Positions 19,620 to 29,068 of a DNA stretch of 64,000 nt are shown here, piece after piece. Position 1 is the first letter of the stretch; each line of letters opens with the position of its first letter. The stretch lies in contig JAPPUL010000072.1 in the NCBI GenBank assembly GCA_026874595.1, forward strand, positions 60,001-124,000, read 5' to 3'. Position numbers and translations under genes: made by a program. The notes below the pieces were generated by a model. That model did not search any database, was not told the origin of the DNA, and saw nothing but the letters and a program-made list of their open reading frames with translations. The stretch comes from Sipunculus nudus. Lineage: Eukaryota > Annelida > Sipuncula > Golfingiida > Sipunculidae.

Positions 19620-20243
19620 TTGTTACGGAGACTTACTAATTATCTAGGTAAACGGCAGCTTCATGATAAACATTATAGTTTTCTTTATGATGCGGTAAAA
19701 TCGGGAGAATACGTATCATTTGATACAGAGACAACAGGACTTAATCCTGCAGCTGACAAGATACTGTCGATAGGAGCAGTAAAGCTAAATGCTAATAAGA
19801 TATTAAAGAGTGAGAAGTTTGAAGTGCTTATAAAGCCGGATGATAATGTAGGTGGAGATAGTATAAAGGTGCACAGGTTAAGGAATATAGATTTAGAAGG
19901 AGGGATAAGTATAGAAGAGGGGATATATAAATTTCTTGAATACATACGCTCCTGTCCGTTAATCGGGTATTATATATCGTTTGACGTTGCAATAATAAAT
20001 AAATATGTAAAGGAGTTACTAGGTATACGCCTGCCGAACAAAGTTATAGATGTGTCTCAAATGTATCTAAAGTATAAAAGAGGACTTATGCGTGGTGAGG
20101 AGGCAGAGGATGACAGGAGTTTTGACAGAATAATGCAAGAGCTTGACCTGCCAATACTTGAGAAACATGATGCTTTAAATGATGCAATAATGGCGGCTAT
20201 GATATTCTTAAAGTTGCAGGGGAAAAGAGGTAAGATAGTGTAA
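19620..20243 (+). CDS. DnaQ-like 3'-5' exonuclease in acetate operon
   Basis: The 207-residue DEDDh exonuclease shows ExoI FDTETTGL (~34-41), ExoII GYYISFD and ExoIII HDALNDA. It is related to the Pol III epsilon subunit but stands alone. Exonucleases of this type recur beside DUF294 and ActP genes; the functional link to acetate is not understood. The start is TTG at 19620 with AGAAGGA nine bases upstream; the nearby ATG 19613 is out of frame. Confidence 0.82.
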   Translation: MLRRLTNYLGKRQLHDKHYSFLYDAVKSGEYVSFDTETTGLNPAADKILSIGAVKLNANKILKSEKFEVLIKPDDNVGGDSIKVHRLRNIDLEGGISIEEGIYKFLEYIRSCPLIGYYISFDVAIINKYVKELLGIRLPNKVIDVSQMYLKYKRGLMRGEEAEDDRSFDRIMQELDLPILEKHDALNDAIMAAMIFLKLQGKRGKIV

Positions 20244-20354
20244 TATGTGAGTTTATTATGTAGGTTTGTAGGGATGGTATTAGGAATGAGGTGGGCAGGA
20301 TATAGAAAGGTTTTAAAAAAAAACAAAACTAAATAAAAGGAGGAGTAAAAAGCA

Positions 20355-22301
20355 ATGTCAGAAGTAAAAATATTCAATCCGAATAAGGAGCTATCGTCAA
20401 GAGCACTAATAAAGAGCATGGAAGAGTATCACAGGATGTACAATGATGCGAAAGAGGATCTTGAAGGCTTTTGGGATAAGCATGCAAAAGAGAATCTAAA
20501 GTGGATAAAGCCTTATGATAAAGTACTTGATGAGAGTAAGGCACCATTTTACAAATGGTTTTTAGGCGGTAAGCTAAACATAAGCCAGCAGTGCGTAGAT
20601 AGACATTTAAAAGATAAAGGAGATAAGCCAGCGATACTATTTGAAGGGGAACCTGGTGACAAACAGAGTATAACATATAAAGAGTTATCAAAACGAGTAA
20701 ACAAAGCAGCCTCGCTATTAAAGGACAGATTCGGAGTAAAGAAGGGCGATCGGGTGGTATTATATTTGCCGATGATACCGGAACTCCCCTATTTCATGCT
20801 AGCATGCGCTAGGATAGGGGCAATACATTCGGTAGTATTTGGCGGTTTTTCTGCAGAGAGCTTACGAGATCGTATAGAAGATGCCCGAGCAACTACATTA
20901 ATAACAGCAGATGGCGGACACAGGCGAGGAGCTCCACACATATTAAAAACGATAGCAGACGAGGCTTTAGCCGGTGGATGCGAAAGTATAAAGCAAGTGA
21001 TAGTGGTAAGGCGCAACAAGGCACAAATAAACATGCAGGTGGGACGAGATTATTGGTATCATGAACACATAGAGGAGGCAAGTGAAAGTTGTGAGATAGA
21101 GCCAATGGACAGTGAAGACCCCCTATTTTTATTATACACGTCAGGGAGCACAGGAAAACCTAAAGGGGTACAGCACTCTCAAGCAGGATATATATTATGG
21201 GCACAACTTACGATGAAATGGGTATTTGATTTAAAGGAAGAGGACATATACTGGTGCAGCGCAGACATAGGCTGGGTCACAGGACACACATATATAGTGT
21301 ACGGGCCATTAGCTTGCGGCGGGACTACAATAATGTACGAAGGTGTGCCAACTTATCCGGATGCGGGCAGATGGTGGAAGATGATTGATGAGTATAAAGT
21401 AAACCAATTTTACACAGCCCCAACGGCGATAAGATTATTACATAAGGTAGGAGCCGAGGAACCTAAAAAGTATGATTTAAGTTCGATTAAAATTCTTGGG
21501 ACGGTGGGCGAGCCGATAAATCCGGATGCTTGGTTATGGTATCATGAAAGTATCGGCGGTGGACGTTGTGCAATAGTAGATACGTGGTGGCAAACAGAAA
21601 CAGGAGGTCATATGATAACGCCGCTTCCGGGCGCAACGCCGACAAAACCAGGCTCGGCAACGTTCCCACTGCCGGGAATAATTGCTGAGATAATAGATAA
21701 AGACGGAAATCCGATGGCAAATAATCAAAAAGGGCTTTTATGCATAACAAGGCCTTGGCCTTCGATGCTAAGGACTATATGGGGAGATCCAAAGCGGTTT
21801 GAGACTAATTATTTCAGTCAAGCAAAAAAGAATGGTAAGGCAGTGTATTTTAGTGGGGATGGAGCATATAAAGATGCTGATGGATATATATGGATAACGG
21901 GCCGGGTGGATGATGTACTTAATGTTAGCGGACATAGGATAGGCACTGCTGAGATTGAGTCTGCAATTGGTGAACATAACAACGTTGCAGAAGTGGCTGT
22001 TGTTGGAAGACCAGATAGTATTAAAGGGGAAGCTATTGTAGCTTATGTTGTACTTGGACATGATGAGGAATCTGCTAAGGTTCGAGGAGAGATAAATGCT
22101 TTACTTACCAAAAACATTGGCGCTTTTGCTAAGGCCGACTCTATTACTATAGTACCTGGTTTGCCCAAAACTCGTAGCGGAAAAGTAATGCGTCGATTGT
22201 TAAGAGCTATTGCTAAAGGAGATGAAATTACTCAGGATACTTCTACTCTTGAAGATCCTTCTATAATTACTAAAATACAGGAGGCGGTAAGCCAAAGTTA
22301 G
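20355..22301 (+). CDS. acs: Acetyl-CoA synthetase (AMP-forming)
   Basis: The 648-residue protein activates acetate to acetyl-CoA through acetyl-AMP. Key motifs are [34 protein letters not shown] and the C-terminal [12 protein letters not shown], whose Lys is the usual acetylation site. The length is normal. AAGGAGGAG precedes the ATG, and a strong inverted repeat follows the stop. It ends the uptake operon, so imported acetate would be activated at once. The last ~360 bp switch codon habit (ATT/GCT/ACT instead of ATA/GCA/ACA). Confidence 0.96.
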   Translation: MSEVKIFNPNKELSSRALIKSMEEYHRMYNDAKEDLEGFWDKHAKENLKWIKPYDKVLDESKAPFYKWFLGGKLNISQQCVDRHLKDKGDKPAILFEGEPGDKQSITYKELSKRVNKAASLLKDRFGVKKGDRVVLYLPMIPELPYFMLACARIGAIHSVVFGGFSAESLRDRIEDARATTLITADGGHRRGAPHILKTIADEALAGGCESIKQVIVVRRNKAQINMQVGRDYWYHEHIEEASESCEIEPMDSEDPLFLLYTSGSTGKPKGVQHSQAGYILWAQLTMKWVFDLKEEDIYWCSADIGWVTGHTYIVYGPLACGGTTIMYEGVPTYPDAGRWWKMIDEYKVNQFYTAPTAIRLLHKVGAEEPKKYDLSSIKILGTVGEPINPDAWLWYHESIGGGRCAIVDTWWQTETGGHMITPLPGATPTKPGSATFPLPGIIAEIIDKDGNPMANNQKGLLCITRPWPSMLRTIWGDPKRFETNYFSQAKKNGKAVYFSGDGAYKDADGYIWITGRVDDVLNVSGHRIGTAEIESAIGEHNNVAEVAVVGRPDSIKGEAIVAYVVLGHDEESAKVRGEINALLTKNIGAFAKADSITIVPGLPKTRSGKVMRRLLRAIAKGDEITQDTSTLEDPSIITKIQEAVSQS

Positions 22302-22350
22302 TTTAGTTAAATCCTAGTTTTGACATTTCTAATTAGTTCATTATATATAC

Positions 22351-22389
22351 TTAAGGAAGTATTTTGCTTTTTTAGCTTTACTTCCTTAA
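22351..22389 (+). terminator. Terminator-like inverted repeat after acs
   Basis: TTAAGGAAGTA (22351-22361) and TACTTCCTTAA (22379-22389) form a perfect 11-bp stem around a 17-nt loop, 50 bp after the acs stop. The tail is only moderately T-rich. Confidence 0.65.
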
Positions 22390-22443
22390 ACGTTTTATAG
22401 ATAATTATATAATTAACATTACCAGTTTTATTGCCGTTTTATT

Positions 22444-22737
22444 ATGCAACATGTTATTTGTCCAAAATGTGGGCTTGTGAATACCGTTAAACATAAATAC
22501 TGTAGGAAGTGTGAGTTTCCTATAAAGAAACAAAGAGTAACTAGAACCTTTCTTATTGTCCCTATCTTAATTTTAGTCTTTCTATTCTTATTTTCTATCG
22601 GCGTTTTTGTCTATCTTGAAATAAAACATCCCGATTATGGTATTAGAAAACGGGTTGCTATCGCTTGGGATGTTTTAACTTCTCCCTCTTGGATTGAGAC
22701 CTATATGAAACCTCAAAAACAATCAGATGAAAAATAA
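22444..22737 (+). CDS. Zinc-ribbon single-pass membrane protein
   Basis: The 97-residue protein begins with a zinc ribbon (CPKCG at 6-10, CRKC at 20-23) followed by one membrane helix (~35-58) and a short soluble tail. No ribosome-binding site is obvious. It has the T/C-ending codon habit of the following genes, unlike acs. The function is unknown; it may be a small scaffold or a metal-dependent membrane regulator. Confidence 0.6.
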   Translation: MQHVICPKCGLVNTVKHKYCRKCEFPIKKQRVTRTFLIVPILILVFLFLFSIGVFVYLEIKHPDYGIRKRVAIAWDVLTSPSWIETYMKPQKQSDEK

Positions 22738-23019
22738 GCCCTTTATAACTTTAAGCTCATTCTACTTATTATAAAGACAACGTCATAGCTATATAGTGTC
22801 TTAAAGCTATTCTCCAAAGTAAATTATATCTGTATACTGCATTATTATTACTTTAGCTTTTTTATCCTCGGCCGTTACTCAGTATTAAATACTCATCCGT
22901 AAAGATTTTTATGTTTATTAATTCTATTTGTCTTTTGCTGACTTTAGGGTTTATAAATTATACTCTTTATATATATAAAACGCTTTGCAACACTATTTTT
23001 TATAAAAGGATTTAATGTC

Positions 23020-23910
23020 TTGGGAAATATTATATCAGAAAACGATATCAAACAAAATACTATACAAAAACTCTCTAGCTCTTTATATGAAAACAACAAC
23101 TTTATTAGCTGTAAGATTTGTGGCTCTTCTTTAAGCTCACCGTTTTTCTCTTGCCACGACTTTTTTTATGTTAAATGTAGCTCTTGTGAGTTTGTTTACC
23201 AAAACCCTCAGCCATCGCAAAAAGAAACTTTTGATATATATAATGATGAGTACTTCGAATATGAAATTGAAAACCAAAACGCCTTCTTCAAGCTTATGAA
23301 ATTATCTTTAAAAGACATCAATTTTAATCATATTTCTAGGCAATTTTCTCACCCAAAACGATTCCTTGATATCGGGTGTGCAACAGGTCTTCTTCTCAAT
23401 TACATGAAAAAGCAAGACTGGCTTACTTTCGGTGTTGAAATCTGTAAGCGTTCTGCCGATTACGCTCGCTCGAACTTCAAACTTAATATAATTTCTACAC
23501 CTTTACAACAAGCTGCTTTTCAGTCGAATTTCTTCAATGTCGTCCATCTATCTCATCTAATCGAACATGTAAACGATCCTGCTGCTTTGCTTGATGAAAT
23601 TTATCGCATTACTATACCCGGGGGGTTTGTTATTATCACTACTCCTAATGTCGATGGTCTGTTTGCTAAAATATATCGCTCTTCCTGGAGAAGTGCCATT
23701 AAAGAACATCTTTTTCTATTCTCTAAAAAGACATTAGCTCAACTTTTACAAAAAAAGGGATTCTTTATACATAAAAAGCTCTCCTGGGGAGCTATACCTA
23801 TTGAGAAGAATAAAAACAAATTTGTTAAATCCGCTTTTGACAAACTTGTTAAACAATTTAATCTTGGTGATGTGATGCTTTTTCTTGCACAAAAAAAATA
23901 TTCAACTTAA
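23020..23910 (+). CDS. Class I SAM-dependent methyltransferase with N-terminal zinc finger
   Basis: The 296-residue protein starts with a four-cysteine segment (CKICGSS ... CSSC, ~30-55), then a Rossmann methyltransferase fold: FLDIGCATG (SAM-binding, ~110), HLSHLIEHV and PGGFVIITTPN. This architecture is common in methyltransferases acting on glycans or small molecules, sometimes in cell-surface clusters. The start is TTG 23020 with AAAGGA upstream; the closer ATG 23015 is out of frame. The substrate is unknown. Confidence 0.75.
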   Translation: MGNIISENDIKQNTIQKLSSSLYENNNFISCKICGSSLSSPFFSCHDFFYVKCSSCEFVYQNPQPSQKETFDIYNDEYFEYEIENQNAFFKLMKLSLKDINFNHISRQFSHPKRFLDIGCATGLLLNYMKKQDWLTFGVEICKRSADYARSNFKLNIISTPLQQAAFQSNFFNVVHLSHLIEHVNDPAALLDEIYRITIPGGFVIITTPNVDGLFAKIYRSSWRSAIKEHLFLFSKKTLAQLLQKKGFFIHKKLSWGAIPIEKNKNKFVKSAFDKLVKQFNLGDVMLFLAQKKYST

Positions 23911-23928
23911 TTATGTTTGAGGTTCTAT

Positions 23929-24684
23929 ATGTACCATTATATAATAAAATTTAATTTAGCTTTTACTATTATCCTAACAATTTTTACTACCACGTTTGCT
24001 CAAAGACAAAATAATTCTAAAGCCTTACAGGTAGAGAAACTATTACACCAAGCTCTTACTGAAGATTCTTTAGGACAGAAAATATTCCTACTTAAAACCG
24101 CTTTGAGAAAAGACCCTTATAATAACATGGTACAATTTGTGCTGGGTAAGCTTTTATGTTCTAAAAACGACCAAAAGAATGGTATCCCTCTCCTGCTAAA
24201 AGCTCAGAAAAACCCTCGCCTCACCGTTAGAGTCCTTACATTCCTTGCAAACTTCCATTACGAGAACAAAGAGTTTGATAAGTCTGCTAAGTATCTTAGT
24301 ATGATTGTCCGTGTCAAAGAAGGAAACTCTTATCTTAACAACTATCGATATGCTCTTACTCAGCAATATGCTAAAAAGTACAAAGCGGCAAACTACTTCT
24401 TTTTACGTGCTTTTGCTTTACGGAAAATGAATGATGACAAGGAAATCCTTGTCAATGTCGCAGACAATTATTACTTGCTGAAAGACTATAAAAGGGCATT
24501 TTTTTACCTTAAAGATTACCCTTATAAAAACAACAACAACCAAAAAGCTCTTAGACTTTGGATTAAAACTACTCACAAAACTAGACACTTTGCCAAAGCT
24601 GACTCTGCTATACAATTATACATCGACACCTGGGGACATGACAGCTGGATTGCTAATTTACAAAAAACCTTAAATTCTGAATAA
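23929..24684 (+). CDS. Secreted TPR-like protein
   Basis: The 251-residue protein has a signal sequence (hydrophobic stretch after MYHYIIKFN, ending near TTTFA) and then helical repeats resembling TPRs (A-x-x-Y-F, A-F-F-Y-L blocks). I start it at ATG 23929, which has GAGG six bases upstream, rather than TTG 23917. It follows the methyltransferase gene by 18 bp. No function can be assigned beyond a probable periplasmic scaffold. Confidence 0.65.
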   Translation: MYHYIIKFNLAFTIILTIFTTTFAQRQNNSKALQVEKLLHQALTEDSLGQKIFLLKTALRKDPYNNMVQFVLGKLLCSKNDQKNGIPLLLKAQKNPRLTVRVLTFLANFHYENKEFDKSAKYLSMIVRVKEGNSYLNNYRYALTQQYAKKYKAANYFFLRAFALRKMNDDKEILVNVADNYYLLKDYKRAFFYLKDYPYKNNNNQKALRLWIKTTHKTRHFAKADSAIQLYIDTWGHDSWIANLQKTLNSE

Positions 24685-24762
24685 ATATAAGCTCTTTTCT
24701 TTAAAAGCCTCATCCTTTAAATCTTTAAATAACTTACCCTGCCTGACTTATCCTGCATTGCT

Positions 24763-25065
24763 TTATTCTAGCTTTTTTTCCACCTCTTTTTCTTTTGCCT
24801 TAGCTTTCTTCAAAGCCTCTTCTTTTTGCTTATCTTTATGATCTTTGTAACTCTTTTTATATTTTAAATACAATTGCCTATATTGCTCTTTCAAAGCGGG
24901 GGTCTCTTCTGCATTATATTTTTTCTTATAATATATCATATGTTTTATTACTACATTTATATCCCCTTCTCCTACTTCTGGCGCTTTGCTCTTTAGCCCC
25001 TTCCCACACTCAAGCATTGTAAATGCTACCATTATCATCACTACCACTATTATTACATTTTTCAT
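24763..25065 (-). CDS. Small lysine-rich, possible lipoprotein
   Basis: The 100-residue protein has a short hydrophobic N-terminus ending in MLECGKG. That could be a lipobox, although Glu before the Cys is unusual. A Lys/Glu-rich helical tail follows, probably coiled-coil. The start is ATG 25065, preceded by AGGAAGGG; an upstream TTG would swallow that site. It is convergent with the TPR-like gene. Unknown function. Confidence 0.55.
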   Translation of the reverse strand: MKNVIIVVVMIMVAFTMLECGKGLKSKAPEVGEGDINVVIKHMIYYKKKYNAEETPALKEQYRQLYLKYKKSYKDHKDKQKEEALKKAKAKEKEVEKKLE

Positions 25066-25187
25066 TATTTTCCCTTCCTGTTTTAGCATATCTTTTTTTT
25101 TTACTAAATTACTTTTGTAATTACTTCTATTTCATATATTATATATAATATATATATTTTACCTATATTAGTATAAGGATTATTTTT

Positions 25188-26192
25188 ATGTTTGCAAAGC
25201 CTATTTTATCTTTATTTCTTTTTATTTTTTATGCTATTTTTACTTTATTTTATTTCTCCGCCTGTTCTGAGCGTAAACCTAAATCTGTTAAAGAACAAGA
25301 CCTTGCAATTGAGCAATTAAAAAACGTTAAGCCTATTGACGTTTTGCCTAATAACACTTCCTTACTAACTGCTATCAAGAATAAAGACGTCTTAACTAAT
25401 TACAATATTAATTCTTATGCTATATTAGACCAGGATAGTTTGTTTGAGAAGATTAATGGGGCTGCAGACGGATACATCAAAAACCATGGCTTCGTTGAAT
25501 GTGCTTACCTTGAAATCTCTCACAAAGTTCATAAAAAGGCTAAGTTTATTTTATATGTTTATGATATGAATAGTCCCATCCAGGCCTTTGGGATTTATAG
25601 CAGCGAACGAAACCCCTCTTACAACTTTATCGATATTAAAAATCAAGGCTACTTAGAAGGCACTACTCTCTCTTTTTGGAAAAATAAATATTATGTTAAA
25701 TTAGAACTGCAAAGCTCCGTTAAGGAATTCAATAACTTGCTACTTGCTCTTGCTAAGCGTATTTCTAACATTACCCCTCAAGACAAAAATACTTTAGACA
25801 CTTTCTCCATATTCCCTAAACAAAATATTATCCCTTTCAAAAGACGTTTTTATTTCGCTAACTTCGACTCCCAGCCTCTTTTCAAAAACGTTTATCAGGT
25901 CTTTTATGATTCTAACTTAAACAATAAAAAAGAGTCGCCATATATCTTTATAGCTAAATTCCAAAATCAACAAGCTTTAAAAAATGCTTTTAACAAGTAC
26001 AAGGACTTCTTGGAGCTTAGGAAAAAACATTCGGACAAGAATATATCTGTCTTCTTTGATCCTCTCGAAAATTCATTCCTCTCTTTTGGATTCATTAACA
26101 ACTATATAATTGGTACTAAGGGCTTTGATGTCAAAAATGCTGTTTCTAATTCCCAAAACATTATCAAGAATATTAACTCTTTTGTTAACTAA
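25188..26192 (+). CDS. DUF6599-like lipoprotein
   Basis: The 334-residue protein has a lipoprotein signal with lipobox FSAC (Cys ~26). It resembles the DUF6599 family: INGAADGYIKNHGF, then YDMNSPIQAFGIYSSER and FWKNKYYVKL. Such proteins are predicted envelope lipoproteins of unknown role. AAGGA precedes the ATG. It is convergent with folD, the spacer being a run of short repeats. Family assignment is by pattern memory. Confidence 0.6.
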   Translation: MFAKPILSLFLFIFYAIFTLFYFSACSERKPKSVKEQDLAIEQLKNVKPIDVLPNNTSLLTAIKNKDVLTNYNINSYAILDQDSLFEKINGAADGYIKNHGFVECAYLEISHKVHKKAKFILYVYDMNSPIQAFGIYSSERNPSYNFIDIKNQGYLEGTTLSFWKNKYYVKLELQSSVKEFNNLLLALAKRISNITPQDKNTLDTFSIFPKQNIIPFKRRFYFANFDSQPLFKNVYQVFYDSNLNNKKESPYIFIAKFQNQQALKNAFNKYKDFLELRKKHSDKNISVFFDPLENSFLSFGFINNYIIGTKGFDVKNAVSNSQNIIKNINSFVN

Positions 26193-26201
26193 ACTACACC
26201 C

Positions 26202-26258
26202 TTTATTTTTTACTTTATTTTTTACTTTATTTTTGCTTTATTTTTGCTTTATTTTTGC
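26202..26258. repeat. Mixed 12-bp and 11-bp tandem repeats
   Basis: TTTATTTTTTAC occurs twice (26202-26225), followed by three copies of TTTATTTTTGC (26226-26258). The array crosses the folD stop codon and encodes its Lys-rich tail. Confidence 0.85.
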
Positions 26259-27087
26259 TTTCTTGCTCTTCGTAGGCATCTAATATGTTTGATACTAGCA
26301 TTAAATTAGTTAGTATCCCAACACCCCCAGGTACAGGGCTTATCATACTAACTATATCTTTTACCCCTTCATAATCAACATCTCCACATAAGCCCTCATC
26401 TAAATAATTTGTCCCGACGTCAATCACTACCATACCCTCTCTTATCCATTCTCTTGTTATGTGTTTTGCCCGCCCTATCGCTGCTACCAATATGTCTGAT
26501 CTCTTGCTCTCTTGCTCTATATCTTTTGTCTTTGAATGGCATAATATAACTGTTGCATCTGCTTTGCTAAATAATGACACCAACGGTTTACCCACTATAT
26601 TACTACGACCCACTATGCATACTCGCTTGCCCCTAACTTCTATCCCGTAATAGTCTATTAGCTTCATCACCGACATCGCTGTGCAGGGAATATGACTGTT
26701 TTGACCAAGCAATAGCTTGCCTATACTCGCTGAGCTTACACCCTCTATGTCCTTTCCACATTCTATATACTCTGATAACCCTTTTAGATGACCCGGTAAG
26801 GGCTGATTCAACAATATACCTGATACACTAAAGTCCTTACTAAGCTCATTAAGTCGTTTAATCCCTTCTTCTAAACTTATATCTAACCCATATTCCTCTA
26901 CCTTGCTCTTTATCCCTACCCTCTTACACGTCTTCTCTATACTCCTGTTATACCATTTGCTCGCCTCATCTTCTCCTATCTGTACTAGCACTGCCTTCGG
27001 TTGCCTCTCTACATCAACATACCCCGATACTCGCTCCTTTAAACTACGCAATACCTCCTCGGATACTTCTTTTCCCGATAATATCAT
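26227..27087 (-). CDS. folD: FolD-like methylene-THF dehydrogenase, catalytic Lys missing
   Basis: The 286-residue protein has the FolD fold and the NAD(P)-site GRSNIVGKPL. FolD normally acts as both methylene-THF dehydrogenase and methenyl-THF cyclohydrolase. Here the catalytic YxxxK Lys (E. coli K54) is Ile50 (Y46-N-R-S-I50). The VQLPLP motif reads LNQPLP, KDVDG reads KDIEG, and GGVGPMT reads GGVGILT. Loss of the Lys is known to abolish cyclohydrolase activity, so this is probably dehydrogenase-only. Its start overlaps the fchA-like stop by 4 bp, which suggests coupled translation. Confidence 0.82.
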   Translation of the reverse strand: MILSGKEVSEEVLRSLKERVSGYVDVERQPKAVLVQIGEDEASKWYNRSIEKTCKRVGIKSKVEEYGLDISLEEGIKRLNELSKDFSVSGILLNQPLPGHLKGLSEYIECGKDIEGVSSASIGKLLLGQNSHIPCTAMSVMKLIDYYGIEVRGKRVCIVGRSNIVGKPLVSLFSKADATVILCHSKTKDIEQESKRSDILVAAIGRAKHITREWIREGMVVIDVGTNYLDEGLCGDVDYEGVKDIVSMISPVPGGVGILTNLMLVSNILDAYEEQESKNKAKIKQK

Positions 27088-27704
27088 AATATCTTGCCTG
27101 CCTTGTATTCTTTAAATAATGTGTCTTTATCTTCTGTTAGCTTCTTTGCTTTCTCTACTATCTTTCCCATCTTTTGGGCAAAATCTAGATGGATCCCTTC
27201 TTCCTTTATCCCTTCCAGATTTATTAACACGTTTGTAAAACTTGATTCTATGCTAAGTTGTCCATGCATAAGGCCTATGTAGGCATCGCTTTTTACATTT
27301 ATATTCCCTAGCCGGCCCACTAACATCGCATACTCCAAAACCTTTAACCCCTCCTCTGCCATCCTAAGCGAGAATAATGCCCCCTTAAGCAATGCCTGCT
27401 TTATACCTATCTCACGCTCTGCTTCCGAAAGCTTATAGGACTTCATTATCTCTTGGAATACCAAAACATCTTCGTCTAGCTTATCCATGAAAAAGCGCTT
27501 GACTCCCTCTGCTCTTTTACGTATTCCTTCTACCTCGGCCTCAACCCCTTTATATCTTTTCTTCCCTAGTGTCAAATTGCACACCATTAGCACCAACAAT
27601 ATCCCCTGTAAACCTGTAAGCGCTGCTACGCTACCTCCACCAGGACTTGACTTTTTGGAACCCAAATCTTCTATATATCCCTTGAAACTGCCTTCTATAT
27701 ACAA
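27084..27704 (-). CDS. fchA: FTCD_C/FchA-like methenyl-THF cyclohydrolase
   Basis: The 206-residue protein belongs to the cyclodeaminase/cyclohydrolase family (SSPGGGSVAAL near residue 20, KSDAYIGL, NVLINL). Members either deaminate formimino-THF or, as FchA, hydrolyse methenyl-THF. A histidine-degradation partner (FTCD transferase domain) is absent, and the neighbour is a FolD without its cyclohydrolase Lys, so FchA activity fits better. The start is TTG with AAGGAGG six bases upstream. The stop shares ATGA with folD. Confidence 0.78.
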   Translation of the reverse strand: MYIEGSFKGYIEDLGSKKSSPGGGSVAALTGLQGILLVLMVCNLTLGKKRYKGVEAEVEGIRKRAEGVKRFFMDKLDEDVLVFQEIMKSYKLSEAEREIGIKQALLKGALFSLRMAEEGLKVLEYAMLVGRLGNINVKSDAYIGLMHGQLSIESSFTNVLINLEGIKEEGIHLDFAQKMGKIVEKAKKLTEDKDTLFKEYKAGKIL

Positions 27705-27797
27705 CTTTTGCCTCCTTTTATAATCTTATATTTATATCCTTATCCTATATATCCTTAAATCATACCTTATCGCCCCCGTCTTATCACTCTCTCTCCC

Positions 27798-28883
27798 TTA
27801 TAACCAATCCTTATACCTTTGTCCAAAACTATCACTCGATATTGTCTCCCTTATTTCTTGCATAAGCTCCTTCATATAATATAAATTATGATAGCTTGCA
27901 AGCCTCGGACCCAATATCTCCCCCGATTTGAATAGATGATTTAGATAGCCTCTTGTATACTTTTTACATACAGCACAACCACATCCCTCTTCTATCGGCT
28001 TTTGAGAATATCTATTTGCTTTGTTCTTTAGTATTAATGTTCCCGCTTTCGTAAACACACTCCCGTTTCTTCCAACCCGTGTCGGGTACACTGAGTCAAA
28101 TAAATCTACTCCCTCTGATACCCCTTTTATTATGTCTTTTGGCTTGCCTATTCCCATCAGATAGCGGGGTTTGTCTTTCGGCAATAAATTCGTTGATATT
28201 TCTAATATCTCCTCGCTTAAGCTCTTTGCCTCTCCTACGCTAAGTCCGCCTATTGCATAACCTTTTAAATCCATCTCTACAAAATCCCTTATACTCTCTT
28301 CTCGTAAATCTTTATGAAAGTGCCCTTGCACTATGCCAAATAATATATAATCTTTGCCCTTTGAATACTCTTTTGACTCAAATCCCCACCTTCGTGTACG
28401 CTTTACCCCCTCCCTTGCCTCCTCATAACTTGCATCCACCCCAAGACATACATCCAATGGCATCACTATCTCCGAACTCAATACCTCTTGTATCTCAAGC
28501 ACTTTCTTCGGCGTGAACATGTGTTTTGTACCATCTATATGGGAGCGGAACTCTATCCCCTCATCTGTTATCTTGTTTAAGCCGCTCAAACTATATCCTT
28601 GATAGCCGCCGCTGTCTGTTAGTATGTTCCCTTCCCAATTCGAAAACTTGTGCAGACCCCCGTAACTCTTTATTACATCTAGGCCTGGCCTTAGGTATAG
28701 ATGATAGGCATTAGAAAGCATTATAGAATACCCAAGCCCTTTAAGCTCTTCGCTCGTTAGTAGCTTTACCATCCCTTGAGTCCCCACCGGCATAAACTCC
28801 GGCGTCTTTATTACTCCGCGCCTTAAACTTAACTTTCCTACCCGCTCTTTTTTATAGCTCCCTTCCTTTTCTATTTTGTACAT
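27798..28883 (-). CDS. tgt: Queuine tRNA-ribosyltransferase
   Basis: The 361-residue enzyme exchanges guanine-34 of tRNAs with GUN anticodons for the queuosine precursor preQ1. It shows ILTDSGGYQGYSL (TDSGGFQ motif), the catalytic-loop region DSVYPTRVGRNG and the zinc site CGCAVCKKYTRGYLNHLF. Length is normal. Phe is replaced by Tyr in the TDSGG(F)Q motif. It lies 93 bp upstream of fchA on the same strand. No other queuosine gene is in view. Confidence 0.93.
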   Translation of the reverse strand: MYKIEKEGSYKKERVGKLSLRRGVIKTPEFMPVGTQGMVKLLTSEELKGLGYSIMLSNAYHLYLRPGLDVIKSYGGLHKFSNWEGNILTDSGGYQGYSLSGLNKITDEGIEFRSHIDGTKHMFTPKKVLEIQEVLSSEIVMPLDVCLGVDASYEEAREGVKRTRRWGFESKEYSKGKDYILFGIVQGHFHKDLREESIRDFVEMDLKGYAIGGLSVGEAKSLSEEILEISTNLLPKDKPRYLMGIGKPKDIIKGVSEGVDLFDSVYPTRVGRNGSVFTKAGTLILKNKANRYSQKPIEEGCGCAVCKKYTRGYLNHLFKSGEILGPRLASYHNLYYMKELMQEIRETISSDSFGQRYKDWL

Positions 28884-29068
28884 CTTATCCCCTTACTATT
28901 ATCCCCTTACTAAACCCCCTCCTCCTCCTCCTCCCTATTTCCGCATTTTTTTTCCCACTTCAGTATAATACTTTTTTCTACCGTATAAGCCATTTTTTTA
29001 CTCTAAATCTCTCCCTTTATCTCTTATTTATAGATTTTTAGGCCCTTTTGTGTTATTATATTTTTAGC

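Noticed and set aside
22738-23019. Structured RNA or riboswitch
   Set aside because: Only an 8-bp CTTTATAA/TTATAAAG inverted repeat is visible; nothing resembles a known RNA.
23015-23022. ATG start for the methyltransferase
   Set aside because: ATG 23015 is out of frame; TTG 23020 starts the coding frame.
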